From Bacteroidota bacterium (GTDB lineage Bacteria > Bacteroidota > Bacteroidia > Chitinophagales > Chitinophagaceae): a stretch of 64,000 nt of DNA. Shown here piece after piece: positions 1 to 9,566 of the stretch. The notes under the pieces are model-generated. The model did no database searches, was not told where the DNA came from, and saw only the letters and a list, made by a program, of their open reading frames with translations. Numbering within the stretch: position 1 is the stretch's first letter; each line of letters opens with the position of its first letter. A program made the position numbers and the translations under genes. The stretch lies in NCBI GenBank assembly GCA_023437225.1, contig JAEZGS010000013.1:1-64000 (forward strand), read 5' to 3'.

Positions 1-178
1 TTACTCTTAATACAGCTTTCTTTATGCAAATTATAATGTCCAGCCATTAAAGCAAACTAGCGGACATACTCCCGGTTAGATTGTTTTGCCTTCAGGGCTC
101 TGCACTAAACACTTTGGAAAGCAAACATCCAGCACCAGGCGCATTGGCCATGCCCGTTAGAGGATGTTTAAGATTACT

Positions 179-335
179 GCTTCCTGCTTTCCGCTTCCTG
201 CTTTCTGTTACAGCCGCTTCCCGCTTTCTGCTTCCCGCTTTCTGTGAGAGCCGCTTCCCGCTTTCCGCTTCCCGCTTTCTGTTGCAGCCGCATCCCGCTT
301 TCTGTTACAGCCGCATCCCGCTTTCTGTTACAGCC
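179..335 (-). repeat. Composite heptamer/nonamer tandem array
   Basis: Read on the plus strand, the stretch is made of 7-bp units (GCTTCCC, GCTTTCT, GCTTCCT, GCATCCC) interrupted at regular places by 9-bp spacers (GTTACAGCC, GTGAGAGCC, GTTGCAGCC). The layout is 4 heptamers + 9-mer three times, then 2 heptamers + 9-mer twice, with no phase slip. The purine-rich strand is minus. It belongs to the same family as the arrays at 22127, 35195, 37695, 46826 and 51893. An open frame runs through it but is a by-product of the repeat and lacks gene-like composition. Positions 1-178 hold no gene I can support. Confidence 0.85.
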
Positions 336-381
336 TTCTGCATTCTCTTAAAAATGCTACTTTGCACGAATAATTTTTTTT

Positions 382-696
382 ATGAATAATGACAATCAAC
401 AACAGAATCAACTAAATATTGAAATATCAGAGGAAGTTGCCGAAGGGCAATATGCAAATCTTGCTATCATCACCCATTCACATGCAGAATTTGTGATCGA
501 CTTTGTGAATGTAATGCCGGGCACACCCAAGAGTAAAGTGAAGTCGCGTGTAATCCTAACACCCCAGCATGCCAAACGATTTATGAAAGCCCTCACTGAT
601 AACGTTAGCCGATTTGAGGCTGCGAATGGAAAGATCCAGGATATCGAAGAAATCACTCTGCCCATGAATTTTGGCGGACCCACTGCACAAGCTTAA
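382..696 (+). CDS. DUF3467 family protein
   Basis: A 104-residue acidic, soluble protein matching the DUF3467 family: a Gln/Asn-rich start, a core with YANLAIITHS and FVIDFVNVMPG, then a basic stretch (KSKVKSRVILTP) and a helix (AKRFMKALTDNVSRFE). The function of DUF3467 is not established; it is widespread in Bacteroidota as a small cytoplasmic protein. The ATG follows an AT-rich leader (TTTTTTTATG) without a Shine-Dalgarno, as usual in this phylum. A degenerate -7-like TACTTTGC lies about 20 bp upstream. The permease starts 34 bp downstream on the same strand, so co-transcription is likely. Confidence 0.85.
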   Translation: MNNDNQQQNQLNIEISEEVAEGQYANLAIITHSHAEFVIDFVNVMPGTPKSKVKSRVILTPQHAKRFMKALTDNVSRFEAANGKIQDIEEITLPMNFGGPTAQA

Positions 697-730
697 ACCA
701 AACTAACCATCAACTGCTTATTACGTACAT

Positions 731-2179
731 ATGACCCAGGAAAAGATTGCTGCGCAACAAACCAACGTACCCGAAAAAGCTGCTTTTAAACCAACACTCA
801 GTCTACTTGATGCAACAATGATCGTTGCAGGATCTATGATCGGTTCAGGAATTTTTATTGTAAGTGCTGACATTACCCGACATGTGGGGAGTGCGGGCTG
901 GCTGATACTCGTCTGGATCATCACCGGATTCATGACGGTTACTGCAGCATTGAGTTATGGTGAATTGAGTGGGATGTTTCCGAAAGCTGGCGGACAGTAT
1001 GTGTACCTGAAAGAAGCATACAATCCGCTCATCGGATTTTTGTACGGATGGAGCTTTTTTGCGGTTATTCAAACGGCCACCATCGCAGCAGTAGGTGTGG
1101 CATTTGCCAAATTTACGGCATACCTTGAACCGCGTTTTAGTGAAGATCTGGTGGCTCTCGACCTTGGATTTCGAACTATATCTCCGGCACAGTTGCTGTC
1201 TATAGTTGTAATTGTCTTGCTGACATTTATCAATACACGCGGGGTCAAGGGAGGTAAGGCAATACAAACGACCTTCACATTAACGAAGCTGCTCAGCTTA
1301 TTTGGATTGATTGCTTTTGGATTGATCATGGCCGATGCTTCAGTATGGGAGGCCAATTGGACCAATGCCTTCGATATTCACAAGTTGAATCCTGATGGTG
1401 CTATTGAAAATTATGTAACTGCTGCAGCGCTTGGTGCAATTGCATCTGCAATGGTGGGCTCGATATTCAGCAGCGATGCATGGAACAATGTAACCTTTAT
1501 CGCAGGTGAGATCAAGAATCCAAGGCGCAACATTGGACTAAGCCTGTTCCTTGGAACGCTGATCGTTACGTTAATTTATGTGACTACAAATATCATGTAC
1601 ACAGCGGTGCTTCCGCTACAAGAGATCGCTTCAGCGGAGAAGGATCGTGTTGCCGTAGAAGCTTCCCAGGTGATATTCGGCGGGGCAGGCACGATCATCA
1701 TTGCAGTGATGATCATGATCTCAACTTTCGGATGTAATAATGGGTTGATCCTTGCCGGCGCTCGCGTTTATTATACGATGGCAAAGGATGGTTTATTTTT
1801 CAGGCAGGTGGGTACCTTGAATCGTTTTGCTGTACCGTCGCTCGCTCTTTGGATTCAATGTATATTTGCGTGCGGCTGGAGCCTCAGTGGAACGTATGGT
1901 AACCTGCTTGACATGATCTCCTTCGTTGCTGTGGGTTTTTATATGCTAACGGTCTTTGGCATTTTCATTCTTAGAAGAAAACGTCCGGATGCGGATCGTC
2001 CATATAAAGCATTTGGTTACCCCGTGATGCCTGTCCTTTACATATTGATGGGCCTCACATTTTGCATATTGCTGATCATATACAAGCCGGAATTCACGTG
2101 GCCCGGGCTGATCATTACGTTGCTTGGCGTGCCATTGTATTACATCGCAGTTGCCGCTAACAGGAAAAAAGACGAATAG
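731..2179 (+). CDS. APC-family amino-acid permease
   Basis: This 482-residue integral membrane protein has the APC superfamily pattern: an early consensus MIGSGIFIVSADI in TM1 (residues about 36-48), GELSGMFPKAGGQYVYLKEA after TM2, and about 12 hydrophobic segments with a short basic C terminus (RKKDE). The spacing and motifs fit the L-type/serine-threonine-exchanger-like branch (APC 2.A.3.8), which moves amino acids across the inner membrane; the substrate cannot be read from sequence. Its TAG stop is followed after 1 bp by the ATG of the next gene, so the two are probably translated from one message. Confidence 0.85.
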   Translation: MTQEKIAAQQTNVPEKAAFKPTLSLLDATMIVAGSMIGSGIFIVSADITRHVGSAGWLILVWIITGFMTVTAALSYGELSGMFPKAGGQYVYLKEAYNPLIGFLYGWSFFAVIQTATIAAVGVAFAKFTAYLEPRFSEDLVALDLGFRTISPAQLLSIVVIVLLTFINTRGVKGGKAIQTTFTLTKLLSLFGLIAFGLIMADASVWEANWTNAFDIHKLNPDGAIENYVTAAALGAIASAMVGSIFSSDAWNNVTFIAGEIKNPRRNIGLSLFLGTLIVTLIYVTTNIMYTAVLPLQEIASAEKDRVAVEASQVIFGGAGTIIIAVMIMISTFGCNNGLILAGARVYYTMAKDGLFFRQVGTLNRFAVPSLALWIQCIFACGWSLSGTYGNLLDMISFVAVGFYMLTVFGIFILRRKRPDADRPYKAFGYPVMPVLYILMGLTFCILLIIYKPEFTWPGLIITLLGVPLYYIAVAANRKKDE

Positions 2180-2180
2180 T

Positions 2181-3194
2181 ATGTTTGATTTTGAGAAGCT
2201 GTTTGAAGATTTTAAGAGCATCAAAGTTGGAGTAATTGGCGATGTGATGTTGGACACCTATTGGTGGGGACATGTAGACAGGATTTCGCCTGAAGCACCA
2301 GTACCGGTTGTAGCACTGGACAAGAACGAGTATCGTATTGGTGGTGCTGGCAATGTGGCATTAAATCTTGCATGCCTGGGTGCGCAGGTGCAGGTGCTCT
2401 CTGTAATTGGAAATGATCAGAATGGGAAGGTATTAACCGATCTATTCCTTTCAAATAATATCCAAACTTCTTACCTCGTAAGTTCCGATGCCCGAATCAC
2501 AACCAGCAAGACCCGGATCATTAGTCGCAATCAACAAATGATGCGACTTGATGCAGAAATTACTAAAGATCTGTCTCACGAAGACGAGATGCTTTTCCTT
2601 GAAACAGTAAGGCGATACCTGCAAAATGAAAAGCCCAGCGTTGTCATTCTCGAAGATTATAATAAAGGCGTTCTTACGGAGACAATAATTACCGAGGTCA
2701 TCGCACTATGCAGACACTATGGTGTTATTACAACCGTTGACCCTAAAAAAAAGAACTTCTTTGCCTATAGAGGGGTTGACATCTTTAAGCCTAACCTGAA
2801 GGAAGTAAAGGAAGGGCTAAATCTATTAGTAGATGAAATTACATCCGATTCGCTCGAAAGCATACACTTCGCATTACAAAGCCGACTGGGTCATAGGATT
2901 TCGTTCATCACTCTTTCAGAAAAAGGCGTTTATTACTGCGAAGATGAGAAGTCGCGACTTATCCCCTCACATGTTCGCAATATCGCGGACGTATCAGGTG
3001 CAGGTGACACTGTGATTGCGGTTGCTTCCCTGGTATATGCAACCACCCGTAACGTGGACCTTATGGCAGAAATCGCAAACCTTGCCGGCGGACTCGTCTG
3101 CGAGGAGGTAGGCACAATGGCCATTCGTAAGGAACAACTCTTAGAGGAAACTAAAGAATTGATTAAGATCCAGAATTTGGGAAAGGAAAACTAA
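2181..3194 (+). CDS. PfkB-type sugar kinase, RfaE/HldA-like
   Basis: A 337-residue ribokinase-family enzyme. N-terminal motifs GDVMLDTYWWG (residues 20-30) and RISPEAPVPV (34-43) are typical of D-glycero-beta-D-manno-heptose-7-phosphate kinase domains (RfaE/HldE first domain). GGAGNVA (54-60) is PfkB signature 1, and DVSGAGDT (270-277) is signature 2 with the catalytic Asp. The family phosphorylates C1 of heptose 7-phosphate for LPS inner core; the stand-alone form without the nucleotidyltransferase domain is common in Bacteroidota. ATG 2181 is chosen because it lies 1 bp past the permease stop and gives the normal N terminus. Substrate remains inferred. Confidence 0.8.
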   Translation: MFDFEKLFEDFKSIKVGVIGDVMLDTYWWGHVDRISPEAPVPVVALDKNEYRIGGAGNVALNLACLGAQVQVLSVIGNDQNGKVLTDLFLSNNIQTSYLVSSDARITTSKTRIISRNQQMMRLDAEITKDLSHEDEMLFLETVRRYLQNEKPSVVILEDYNKGVLTETIITEVIALCRHYGVITTVDPKKKNFFAYRGVDIFKPNLKEVKEGLNLLVDEITSDSLESIHFALQSRLGHRISFITLSEKGVYYCEDEKSRLIPSHVRNIADVSGAGDTVIAVASLVYATTRNVDLMAEIANLAGGLVCEEVGTMAIRKEQLLEETKELIKIQNLGKEN

Positions 3195-3652
3195 CATTCG
3201 TTAATCATTCATTGATAAGTTTGCGGCGCATTTGGAACGTCTCGATTTAAGAAATCGATTGATCTGGCTGCAAAAACACTCCATTTTACATCATTAAGGC
3301 ACGATTTGCGCACGACTTTTGCATTCACGATAAGTTCGGAATGGCAAAAAAGAGAGGTGGTTGCACCTGAGACATTTCAATTATTTTGATCGTTTAGGTG
3401 GATCCTACTACTTAGTGGTAAGGGTATGCACTTAGAACTAGAAATTAATTTTATAAATTTCTGGGATTTTTTTTTCGTGTTATTGCCATTTATCAAACTG
3501 TTCTGGCAGTTTGTCTACACTTATATTGCTAATTATCAACGATTTACTCTAAGAAAGTGATTCGCTGCATGTGCATTTGACCCTTTTAACACTTATTTGG
3601 GTCGTTTTGTTTTTCCCTTATTTTTACTGCTTACAAAAATTCTAGACAACAC
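3195..3652. other. Long intergenic leader before susC
   Basis: 458 bp without a supportable gene. It holds a perfect 7-bp hairpin (TCGATTT-AAG-AAATCGA, 3242-3258), an AT-rich inverted repeat (AGAAATT / AATTTCT, 3440-3462) followed by a T run at 3467-3475, and a weak promoter candidate (TTG 3361-3363, TTATTTTG 3381-3388, spacer 17 bp). That would give a long susC leader. None of these is strong enough for a firm call. Confidence 0.4.
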
Positions 3653-6600
3653 ATGAGAAAATTACTATTGCTGCTTGCGGTGGGCATATTTTATTGTGCT
3701 CTCTCTTTCGGGCAAGCCAAACCCATAACCGGTAAGGTTGTGGACAGTAAGGGAAACCCCATCCCATTTGTTACTGTAACTCTCAAAGGAACTGGAACTG
3801 GTACATCTGCGGATGCCAATGGAAACTTTTCCATTGCGGCGAAGCAAGGTGATGTTCTTGTGATCTCAGGTACTGAGGTTTCCACTAAAGAGGTAACATT
3901 GGGAGACAGGACAAACCTTACTGTTAGTATGGATCGTTCCGAAAGAGTGCTCGATGAAGTTATTGTTACTGCAGGTGGTCTGAGAACAAAAAGAAAAGAA
4001 GTTGGTACCGCTACTACAACCATCAGATCTGAGGATCTGGTTGCTGGTAAGTCGGTAAACGTAGCTGGAGGTTTGCAAGGTAAAGTTGCAGGTCTTCAGA
4101 TCAATGCTACCGGTGGTGGTGTGAACCCTAACTACCGTTTGATCCTCCGTGGACAGCGTTCTCTGACTGGTAATAACCAGGCGCTGGTTGTGTTGGATAA
4201 CGTAATTGTTCCCAACGAAGTGTTGGGTAACCTGAACCCTGAAGATGTTGAAAACGTTACCGTGTTGAATGGTGGTGGTGCAGCAGCTCTTTATGGTTCG
4301 CAGGCATCTAACGGTGCGATCATCGTAACTACCAAGAAGGGTAGAAGAGGTGTGACCACAGTTACTGTTTCAAATACTACAACTGTTCAGGAAGTAGCTT
4401 TCTTCCCCAAGTTCCAAACCAAGTTTGGTGGTGGTGGATACGGTTACGGTGCTGACCAGTTTGGTAATCCTAACTTCTCTTACCTGGAGAACCAGTCTTA
4501 CGGTCCCGCATATGACGGAACAAAAAGACCTTTAGGTTCACCATTGGAAGATGGAAGCCAGGATTCTGCTATCTACGCCTACAATCCAGGTCATAAGGAA
4601 TTCTGGGAAAAAGGTATCAGCAATCAAACGGATTTCGCTGTTACCAATGGTGACGAGAATTCTACACTTTATCTCTCTGGCCAGTACGCAAGCGTTACAG
4701 GTACAACTCCTGGTGATAAATACAACAGGACAGTTGTTCGTGTGAACGGTACAAGAAAAATCGGAAGTCGCATCAACCTGACTTATGCAACTTCATACGT
4801 ACAGAACAGGTACGATATCACCACTCAAACTGGTAGCATGTACGGTAACATGTTGAACATGCCATCATGGGTGAACATCACTCGTTATAAGAACTGGAGA
4901 ACAGATCCTTTCGCTAATCCGATCGGCTTCTACAATCCGTGGTATCAAAACCCTTACTTCACTGCTGAAAACTACAGGCAAAAAACCCGCAATGACTATT
5001 TGACTGCAAACGTTGAATTGAGATTGACTCCGTTAAAAGGTCTTGATCTTGTGGCTCGCCAGGGTATTGTTACTAGAAATAACTCCTCAAAGAGTACAGT
5101 AGCTGAATTCCTTTACACTGAATATTCTAAGCATACTGAATCAAGCTCTAAATCAGACATTCCTGGTTCTGTATCAGATGGATCTGGTTACTCAACCAAT
5201 TTGTTGACTGACCTTTTTGCTGAGTATTCAAGAAAGATCGGAGACTTTGATCTTCGTCTTGTTGGTGGTGGTCAGTGGACACAAAACGAAGCAAAGAACA
5301 TGGGCATCACGGCTAACGGCCTTGTAGTTCCTGAGCTTTACAACGTAGGAAACGGTGTAGGTACACCTCAAGTGAGCGAAGGAAATTATAAGGCTCGTCA
5401 GATCGGTGCTTATGGTAAAGTTACTTTAGGCTTCAAGAATATCCTTTATGTGAACGGATCACTCCGTAACGACTGGGTATCTGTACTTGCTCCTGAAAAC
5501 AGGTCGTTCTTCTATCCTGCTGTTGATGTTTCTTTCATCGCCAGCGATGCGTTGGAAGTGTTGAAGAACAGCGATGTGATCAGCTACCTCAAATTGAGAG
5601 CCGGCTGGTACAAAGTAGGTCAGGTGAACCTCGGTTCTAACTTCGGTGCATACCAGTTGTTGCCAACATACACTCCAGGTTATGGATTCCCTTATGGAAG
5701 CCTTGCCGGTTACTCAGTTGGAAACCTTCTTGTATCGAACAATCTTAAACCTGAGATCACCAAAGGTTATGAAGCAGGTTTCGATCTGAACCTTTTCAAT
5801 GATCGTGTAACTTCAAGCTTCACATACTTCAGTTCAAAGACTGACGACCAAACTGTGACCACGCGAGTATCAAACGCTACTGGTTTCAGTAACCTGTTGA
5901 CAAATACCGGGCAGACACAGAGCTCAGGTATTGAAGTGAATGTTACTGGTACACCTATCAAGAATTCTGACTGGGACGTGACAGTTGGCGCTAACTATAC
6001 TTACCTGGATAACAACGTTAATTTCATTAGTGCAGATCTTCCTTCACTTGCATTGGCTACTTACGGAAACACCGCAGGTTCATATGCAGTAGCAGGACAG
6101 GCTTTCCCGGTTATTATGGGATACGATTACAAGCGTGACCCACTCGGTCGTGTGATCATCAATCCAATCGATGGTTTGCCAACCAAGTCTGATACCATTT
6201 CAATTTTGGGTAATGCGGTTGCAAAACACAAAATGGGTGTGAATGCTGACGTTCGTTTCAAGAACTTTACTTTCTCTATCCTGTTTGAATATCGCGGTGG
6301 CTATGAAGCATATCACAACATGGGTGGTGAAATGGATTGGTCAGGTACAGGCTACAGAACTGCGATCTATAATCGTGAGCGTTTTGTATTCCCTAATTCA
6401 GTATATGAAGATCCAAATGCTCCTGGCAAATACATTGAGAACACTAACATCACTATCAAGAATGGTGGAGGTAACAACGGTTTCTGGTCCGATGGTATCA
6501 ACCGTGATGTAACTTCTAACTACGTTACTTCTGGTGATTTCTGGAAGTTGAGAGAAGTATCACTTGCTTACGATGTGCCTATGTCCATCTTCGGAAGTAC

Positions 6601-6790
6601 AAGGATCGTAAAAGGTGTTAGGCTCAGCCTTCAGGGTAGAAACCTGTTTGTGTGGATGGCCAAGGACAACTTCTACACTGATCCGGAATACAGTGATGCA
6701 GGTAACGACAACAACGGTATCGGTCTGACTGGTATCGGTCAAACGCCTCCTTCACGTTACTATGGTGGAACTATTACTTTCAAGTTCTAA
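3653..6790 (+). CDS. SusC/RagA-type TonB-dependent transporter
   Basis: A 1045-residue outer-membrane receptor. It has a Sec signal peptide ending about SFGQA (residue 21), a CarboxypepD_reg-like domain (GKVVDSKGNPIPFVTVTLKG, about 25-100), and a plug with the SusC hallmark LNGGGAAALYGSQASNGAIIVTTKKG region (about 205-230). A long beta-barrel ends in aromatic GGTITFKF. There is no STN domain, so it should not signal to an anti-sigma factor. It pairs with the lipoprotein downstream to import a nutrient, energised by TonB. Codons look strongly biased (GGT, AAC, TTC), which suggests high expression. No degradative enzyme lies in the operon, so the substrate is unknown. Confidence 0.95.
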   Translation: MRKLLLLLAVGIFYCALSFGQAKPITGKVVDSKGNPIPFVTVTLKGTGTGTSADANGNFSIAAKQGDVLVISGTEVSTKEVTLGDRTNLTVSMDRSERVLDEVIVTAGGLRTKRKEVGTATTTIRSEDLVAGKSVNVAGGLQGKVAGLQINATGGGVNPNYRLILRGQRSLTGNNQALVVLDNVIVPNEVLGNLNPEDVENVTVLNGGGAAALYGSQASNGAIIVTTKKGRRGVTTVTVSNTTTVQEVAFFPKFQTKFGGGGYGYGADQFGNPNFSYLENQSYGPAYDGTKRPLGSPLEDGSQDSAIYAYNPGHKEFWEKGISNQTDFAVTNGDENSTLYLSGQYASVTGTTPGDKYNRTVVRVNGTRKIGSRINLTYATSYVQNRYDITTQTGSMYGNMLNMPSWVNITRYKNWRTDPFANPIGFYNPWYQNPYFTAENYRQKTRNDYLTANVELRLTPLKGLDLVARQGIVTRNNSSKSTVAEFLYTEYSKHTESSSKSDIPGSVSDGSGYSTNLLTDLFAEYSRKIGDFDLRLVGGGQWTQNEAKNMGITANGLVVPELYNVGNGVGTPQVSEGNYKARQIGAYGKVTLGFKNILYVNGSLRNDWVSVLAPENRSFFYPAVDVSFIASDALEVLKNSDVISYLKLRAGWYKVGQVNLGSNFGAYQLLPTYTPGYGFPYGSLAGYSVGNLLVSNNLKPEITKGYEAGFDLNLFNDRVTSSFTYFSSKTDDQTVTTRVSNATGFSNLLTNTGQTQSSGIEVNVTGTPIKNSDWDVTVGANYTYLDNNVNFISADLPSLALATYGNTAGSYAVAGQAFPVIMGYDYKRDPLGRVIINPIDGLPTKSDTISILGNAVAKHKMGVNADVRFKNFTFSILFEYRGGYEAYHNMGGEMDWSGTGYRTAIYNRERFVFPNSVYEDPNAPGKYIENTNITIKNGGGNNGFWSDGINRDVTSNYVTSGDFWKLREVSLAYDVPMSIFGSTRIVKGVRLSLQGRNLFVWMAKDNFYTDPEYSDAGNDNNGIGLTGIGQTPPSRYYGGTITFKF

Positions 6791-6875
6791 TTAAACTATA
6801 TCAACAACTAATCTAATTGTCGGGAGAAACAGACACGTTGTAAAAATGGATACGACAATAAAATATGATTCTATT

Positions 6876-8435
6876 ATGAAAAAAATAAGTTTAATACTTG
6901 TAATGGGAGTTTTGGTTTTCGCCAGCTCTTGTAAAAAGTACCTGGATATCAACGAAAACCCCAACTCTGCTACATATTCAACTGCGGAGCTGATATTGCC
7001 GCTGGCTTTGACCGCCACAGCGTCAAACCTTAATGGATTTAACTCCATGGGTGCGCAACTGGGTGGTTATATGGCAAACGCCGGTGGATATGGTGGTTTT
7101 GGTACCTCTATCACCTACAACTTTTCTGCAGGTGACTTTGCTGCACGTTGGTCAACGAGCTATGACATCCTTGAAGATTACAAAGCAATTCTTGATTACA
7201 CAGAAGGTAAGCCTGAACAAGGTTACTACAATGCGGTAGCAAGAATTATGAAAGCTCATGGCTTCCAACTTTTGGTCGATACTTATAATGATGTTCCTTA
7301 CACTGAGGCCCTGCAGGGTGCAAATAACCTGACTCCTGCATATGACAAAGCTGAGGACATTTACAAGGACCTTGCAGATGAGTTGGACCTGGCGATTGCA
7401 ACAATTCATGAGACTGAAAACGCTACTGGCGTTCAGGAGCTTGGTGTTGCTGACGTAATGTTTGGTGGTGACATGGAGAAATGGCTCCAGTTCGCAAATA
7501 CACTGAAACTGCGTTTGATCATCAGGGCTTCTCATGTTGTTTCTTTCTCTAATACCACTTTTGACGATGCTGGCTTCCTCACAGAAGATGCAACCGTTAA
7601 TCCTGGATACCTCAGAGACATCGGACGTCAAAATCCTAAATGGAATACCTGGGGCTTCGGTCCTTCTGGTGAAGAAGGAAACAAAGCGTGGATGCCGAAC
7701 ACATATGTATACGGATTCTACAGCGGAGTTAAGTTGAGCGATCCAGGAAGAGGTGCTGCACTGTATTATCAGTGGCCTTCTACTGGTACCAACAGACTCG
7801 GAGTTGAAAGTAATAACGTTGTTTCGAGCCCTTCTGGTAGCTTTTGGTTACCAAGCTCAAACAGGTCGGCTGCAACTGCCGGTAACGCGTCTGGTGCTTT
7901 GAAAGGACCATCTGCTGATTACCCGGTGATCACTGCTGCAGAAAGTTATTTCCTTCAGGCTGAAGCTGCTGTTCGCGGAATCGTTACAGGGGATGCAAAG
8001 TCTTTGTTTGAGCAGGGAATTTTTGAATCTTTCAGATACCTGTATACAAAAGAAGACGGTTCATTCGTCGCTGATCCTGTTGAAGGATTTGAGGAGTATC
8101 TTGTAACAAATGAAGCTTCGCCGCTTGTGAACTTCGACCTGGCTGCTTCTAACGAGCAGAAGATCGAGGCAATCATCACTCAGAAGTATATAGCTTTGAA
8201 CTTTGTAAATAGTGAAGAAGGCTGGAATGAGTATCGCCGTACCGGTTATCCGAAAGTGAGTACCGCGGCTGGTGCAAATGCTCAGCAGACTTTTGCTTCC
8301 TCAGTTTCTGAATCAACAAGGGCCGATAGGCTTCCGGGTCGGATCCTGTATCCTTCAACAGAAGGATCTTACAATCCTACCAACGTGCCAAAAGGCGTAA
8401 CTGTATTCGGTAACACCATTTTCTGGGCTAAATAA
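6876..8435 (+). CDS. SusD-like nutrient-binding lipoprotein (SusD-like_2)
   Basis: A 519-residue surface lipoprotein. MKKISLILVMGVLVFASSC is a signal peptide with lipobox Cys at residue 19, followed by KKYLDINENPNS, the usual SusD start. The C-terminal half has the SusD-like_2 pattern (AAESYFLQAEAAVRG; GWNEYRRTGYPK). It forms the lid over the SusC partner encoded 85 bp upstream. I chose ATG 6876 over an upstream in-frame ATG at 6846, because the latter would put ten polar residues before the signal peptide. Bacteroidota SusD-like_2 proteins bind glycans or other oligomers; the ligand here is not predictable. Confidence 0.92.
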   Translation: MKKISLILVMGVLVFASSCKKYLDINENPNSATYSTAELILPLALTATASNLNGFNSMGAQLGGYMANAGGYGGFGTSITYNFSAGDFAARWSTSYDILEDYKAILDYTEGKPEQGYYNAVARIMKAHGFQLLVDTYNDVPYTEALQGANNLTPAYDKAEDIYKDLADELDLAIATIHETENATGVQELGVADVMFGGDMEKWLQFANTLKLRLIIRASHVVSFSNTTFDDAGFLTEDATVNPGYLRDIGRQNPKWNTWGFGPSGEEGNKAWMPNTYVYGFYSGVKLSDPGRGAALYYQWPSTGTNRLGVESNNVVSSPSGSFWLPSSNRSAATAGNASGALKGPSADYPVITAAESYFLQAEAAVRGIVTGDAKSLFEQGIFESFRYLYTKEDGSFVADPVEGFEEYLVTNEASPLVNFDLAASNEQKIEAIITQKYIALNFVNSEEGWNEYRRTGYPKVSTAAGANAQQTFASSVSESTRADRLPGRILYPSTEGSYNPTNVPKGVTVFGNTIFWAK

Positions 8436-8454
8436 CCAATAAACAAAAAACAAT

Positions 8455-9441
8455 ATGAGATATCTTTCAATAAGAGCAATTTATTTCCTATTCCTGCTTG
8501 TTGGACTTAGCTCCTGCTTAAAGGAAAGAGAAGGAAACAACCACTACCCCGACCAGGCGGGTAACATCATCGAGTTTGCGAATACCGGGAATAACGTTGC
8601 CGGAAGTACTTCGAAATATCCAAGGTTTGCGATAGATCTTGGTAAGCTTGCTGTTGGCGAGTCGAAGAAATTTAACATCAACGTTGCCTATTCAGGAAAG
8701 GACAATGCTCCTTCAAACATCACGGTAAACCTTGCGCTGGACCAGGCAACACTAGATCTGTTCAATCAACAGAACGGAACAAACTACGAGATGCCGCCGG
8801 CTGATGTGTTTCAGATCCCTGAGTCAGTTACCATTGATGCGGGAACCCGCAAGAAAACCGTTGAAGCTACTGTGACATTGACAAATAGTTACGACTTCGA
8901 CAAGAACTATGCAATTCCCATCAAGATCACTTCTGCATCCCAGGGAACAGTGAGTGGAAACTTTGGTAATGCACTTTACTCAATAGCAGTTCGTAATATT
9001 TACGATGGACACTATACAGTAACTGCAATAACTCCATTCAGAGACGCTACCAACCCCGCATTTGAGGGTTACTATCCACTGCACATTGATCTGACAACAT
9101 TTACCGGTAACTCTGTTTACTTCGGTGATTATGTTGATCTCGGAACTGAAGGACACTTATTCTGGACCGGAACAGGACTTTCTTACTACGGTACCTTCGC
9201 TCCAGTGTTCTATTTCGATGCACAAGGCAACGTAACAGATGTTCAGAACTATTATGGACAGTTTGCAGGTGGCTTGAAGAGATCAGCTGTGCTTGATCCG
9301 TCAGGAGCAAACAAGATCACCTTCAATGCTGATGGATCGATAAAAGAAATAGAAGTTGCCTACATTATGGCACAGGGTGATGCAAAGACGCCTCGTACTT
9401 ACTTCCACGAGAAGTTTGTTTACGAGCACCCGCGCGATTAA
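8455..9441 (+). CDS. DUF1735 surface lipoprotein of the SusCD operon
   Basis: A 328-residue lipoprotein. The signal peptide ends in the lipobox LSSC (Cys about residue 21). Residues about 45-165 match the DUF1735 (BT_3987-type) N-terminal beta-sandwich, including ALDQATLDLFNQQNGTNYEM and VTIDAGTRKKTVEATVTL. The C-terminal half (DGHYTVTA onward) resembles the DUF4361-like ligand-binding part. Such proteins are usually extra surface glycan-binding proteins next to SusCD. It starts 19 bp after the susD-like stop and is followed by a strong terminator, so it closes a three-gene operon. Confidence 0.85.
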   Translation: MRYLSIRAIYFLFLLVGLSSCLKEREGNNHYPDQAGNIIEFANTGNNVAGSTSKYPRFAIDLGKLAVGESKKFNINVAYSGKDNAPSNITVNLALDQATLDLFNQQNGTNYEMPPADVFQIPESVTIDAGTRKKTVEATVTLTNSYDFDKNYAIPIKITSASQGTVSGNFGNALYSIAVRNIYDGHYTVTAITPFRDATNPAFEGYYPLHIDLTTFTGNSVYFGDYVDLGTEGHLFWTGTGLSYYGTFAPVFYFDAQGNVTDVQNYYGQFAGGLKRSAVLDPSGANKITFNADGSIKEIEVAYIMAQGDAKTPRTYFHEKFVYEHPRD

Positions 9442-9462
9442 TGGATAAACTTCAGATTTGTC

Positions 9463-9494
9463 AGAGGCTGTTCGAAAGAACAGCCTCTTTTTTT
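9463..9494 (+). terminator. Rho-independent terminator
   Basis: A perfect 11-bp stem (AGAGGCTGTTC, 9463-9473) with a GAAA loop and complementary arm (9478-9488), running into seven T. It lies 22 bp after the DUF1735 gene and ends the SusCD operon. Confidence 0.95.
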
Positions 9495-9566
9495 GATACT
9501 TCGATTTTGATTATCTTGAGTATGGATGCATTCAATATTGCAAAAAACCATTCGAATCTGTAGCAC

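Noticed and set aside
81..389. 102-residue plus-strand open frame
   Set aside because: Most of it is the short-repeat array, giving a repetitive Phe/Leu/Arg/Ser composition; starts at TTG.
845..1267. 140-residue minus-strand frame inside the permease gene
   Set aside because: Antisense shadow of a well-supported transporter; no domain or start signals.
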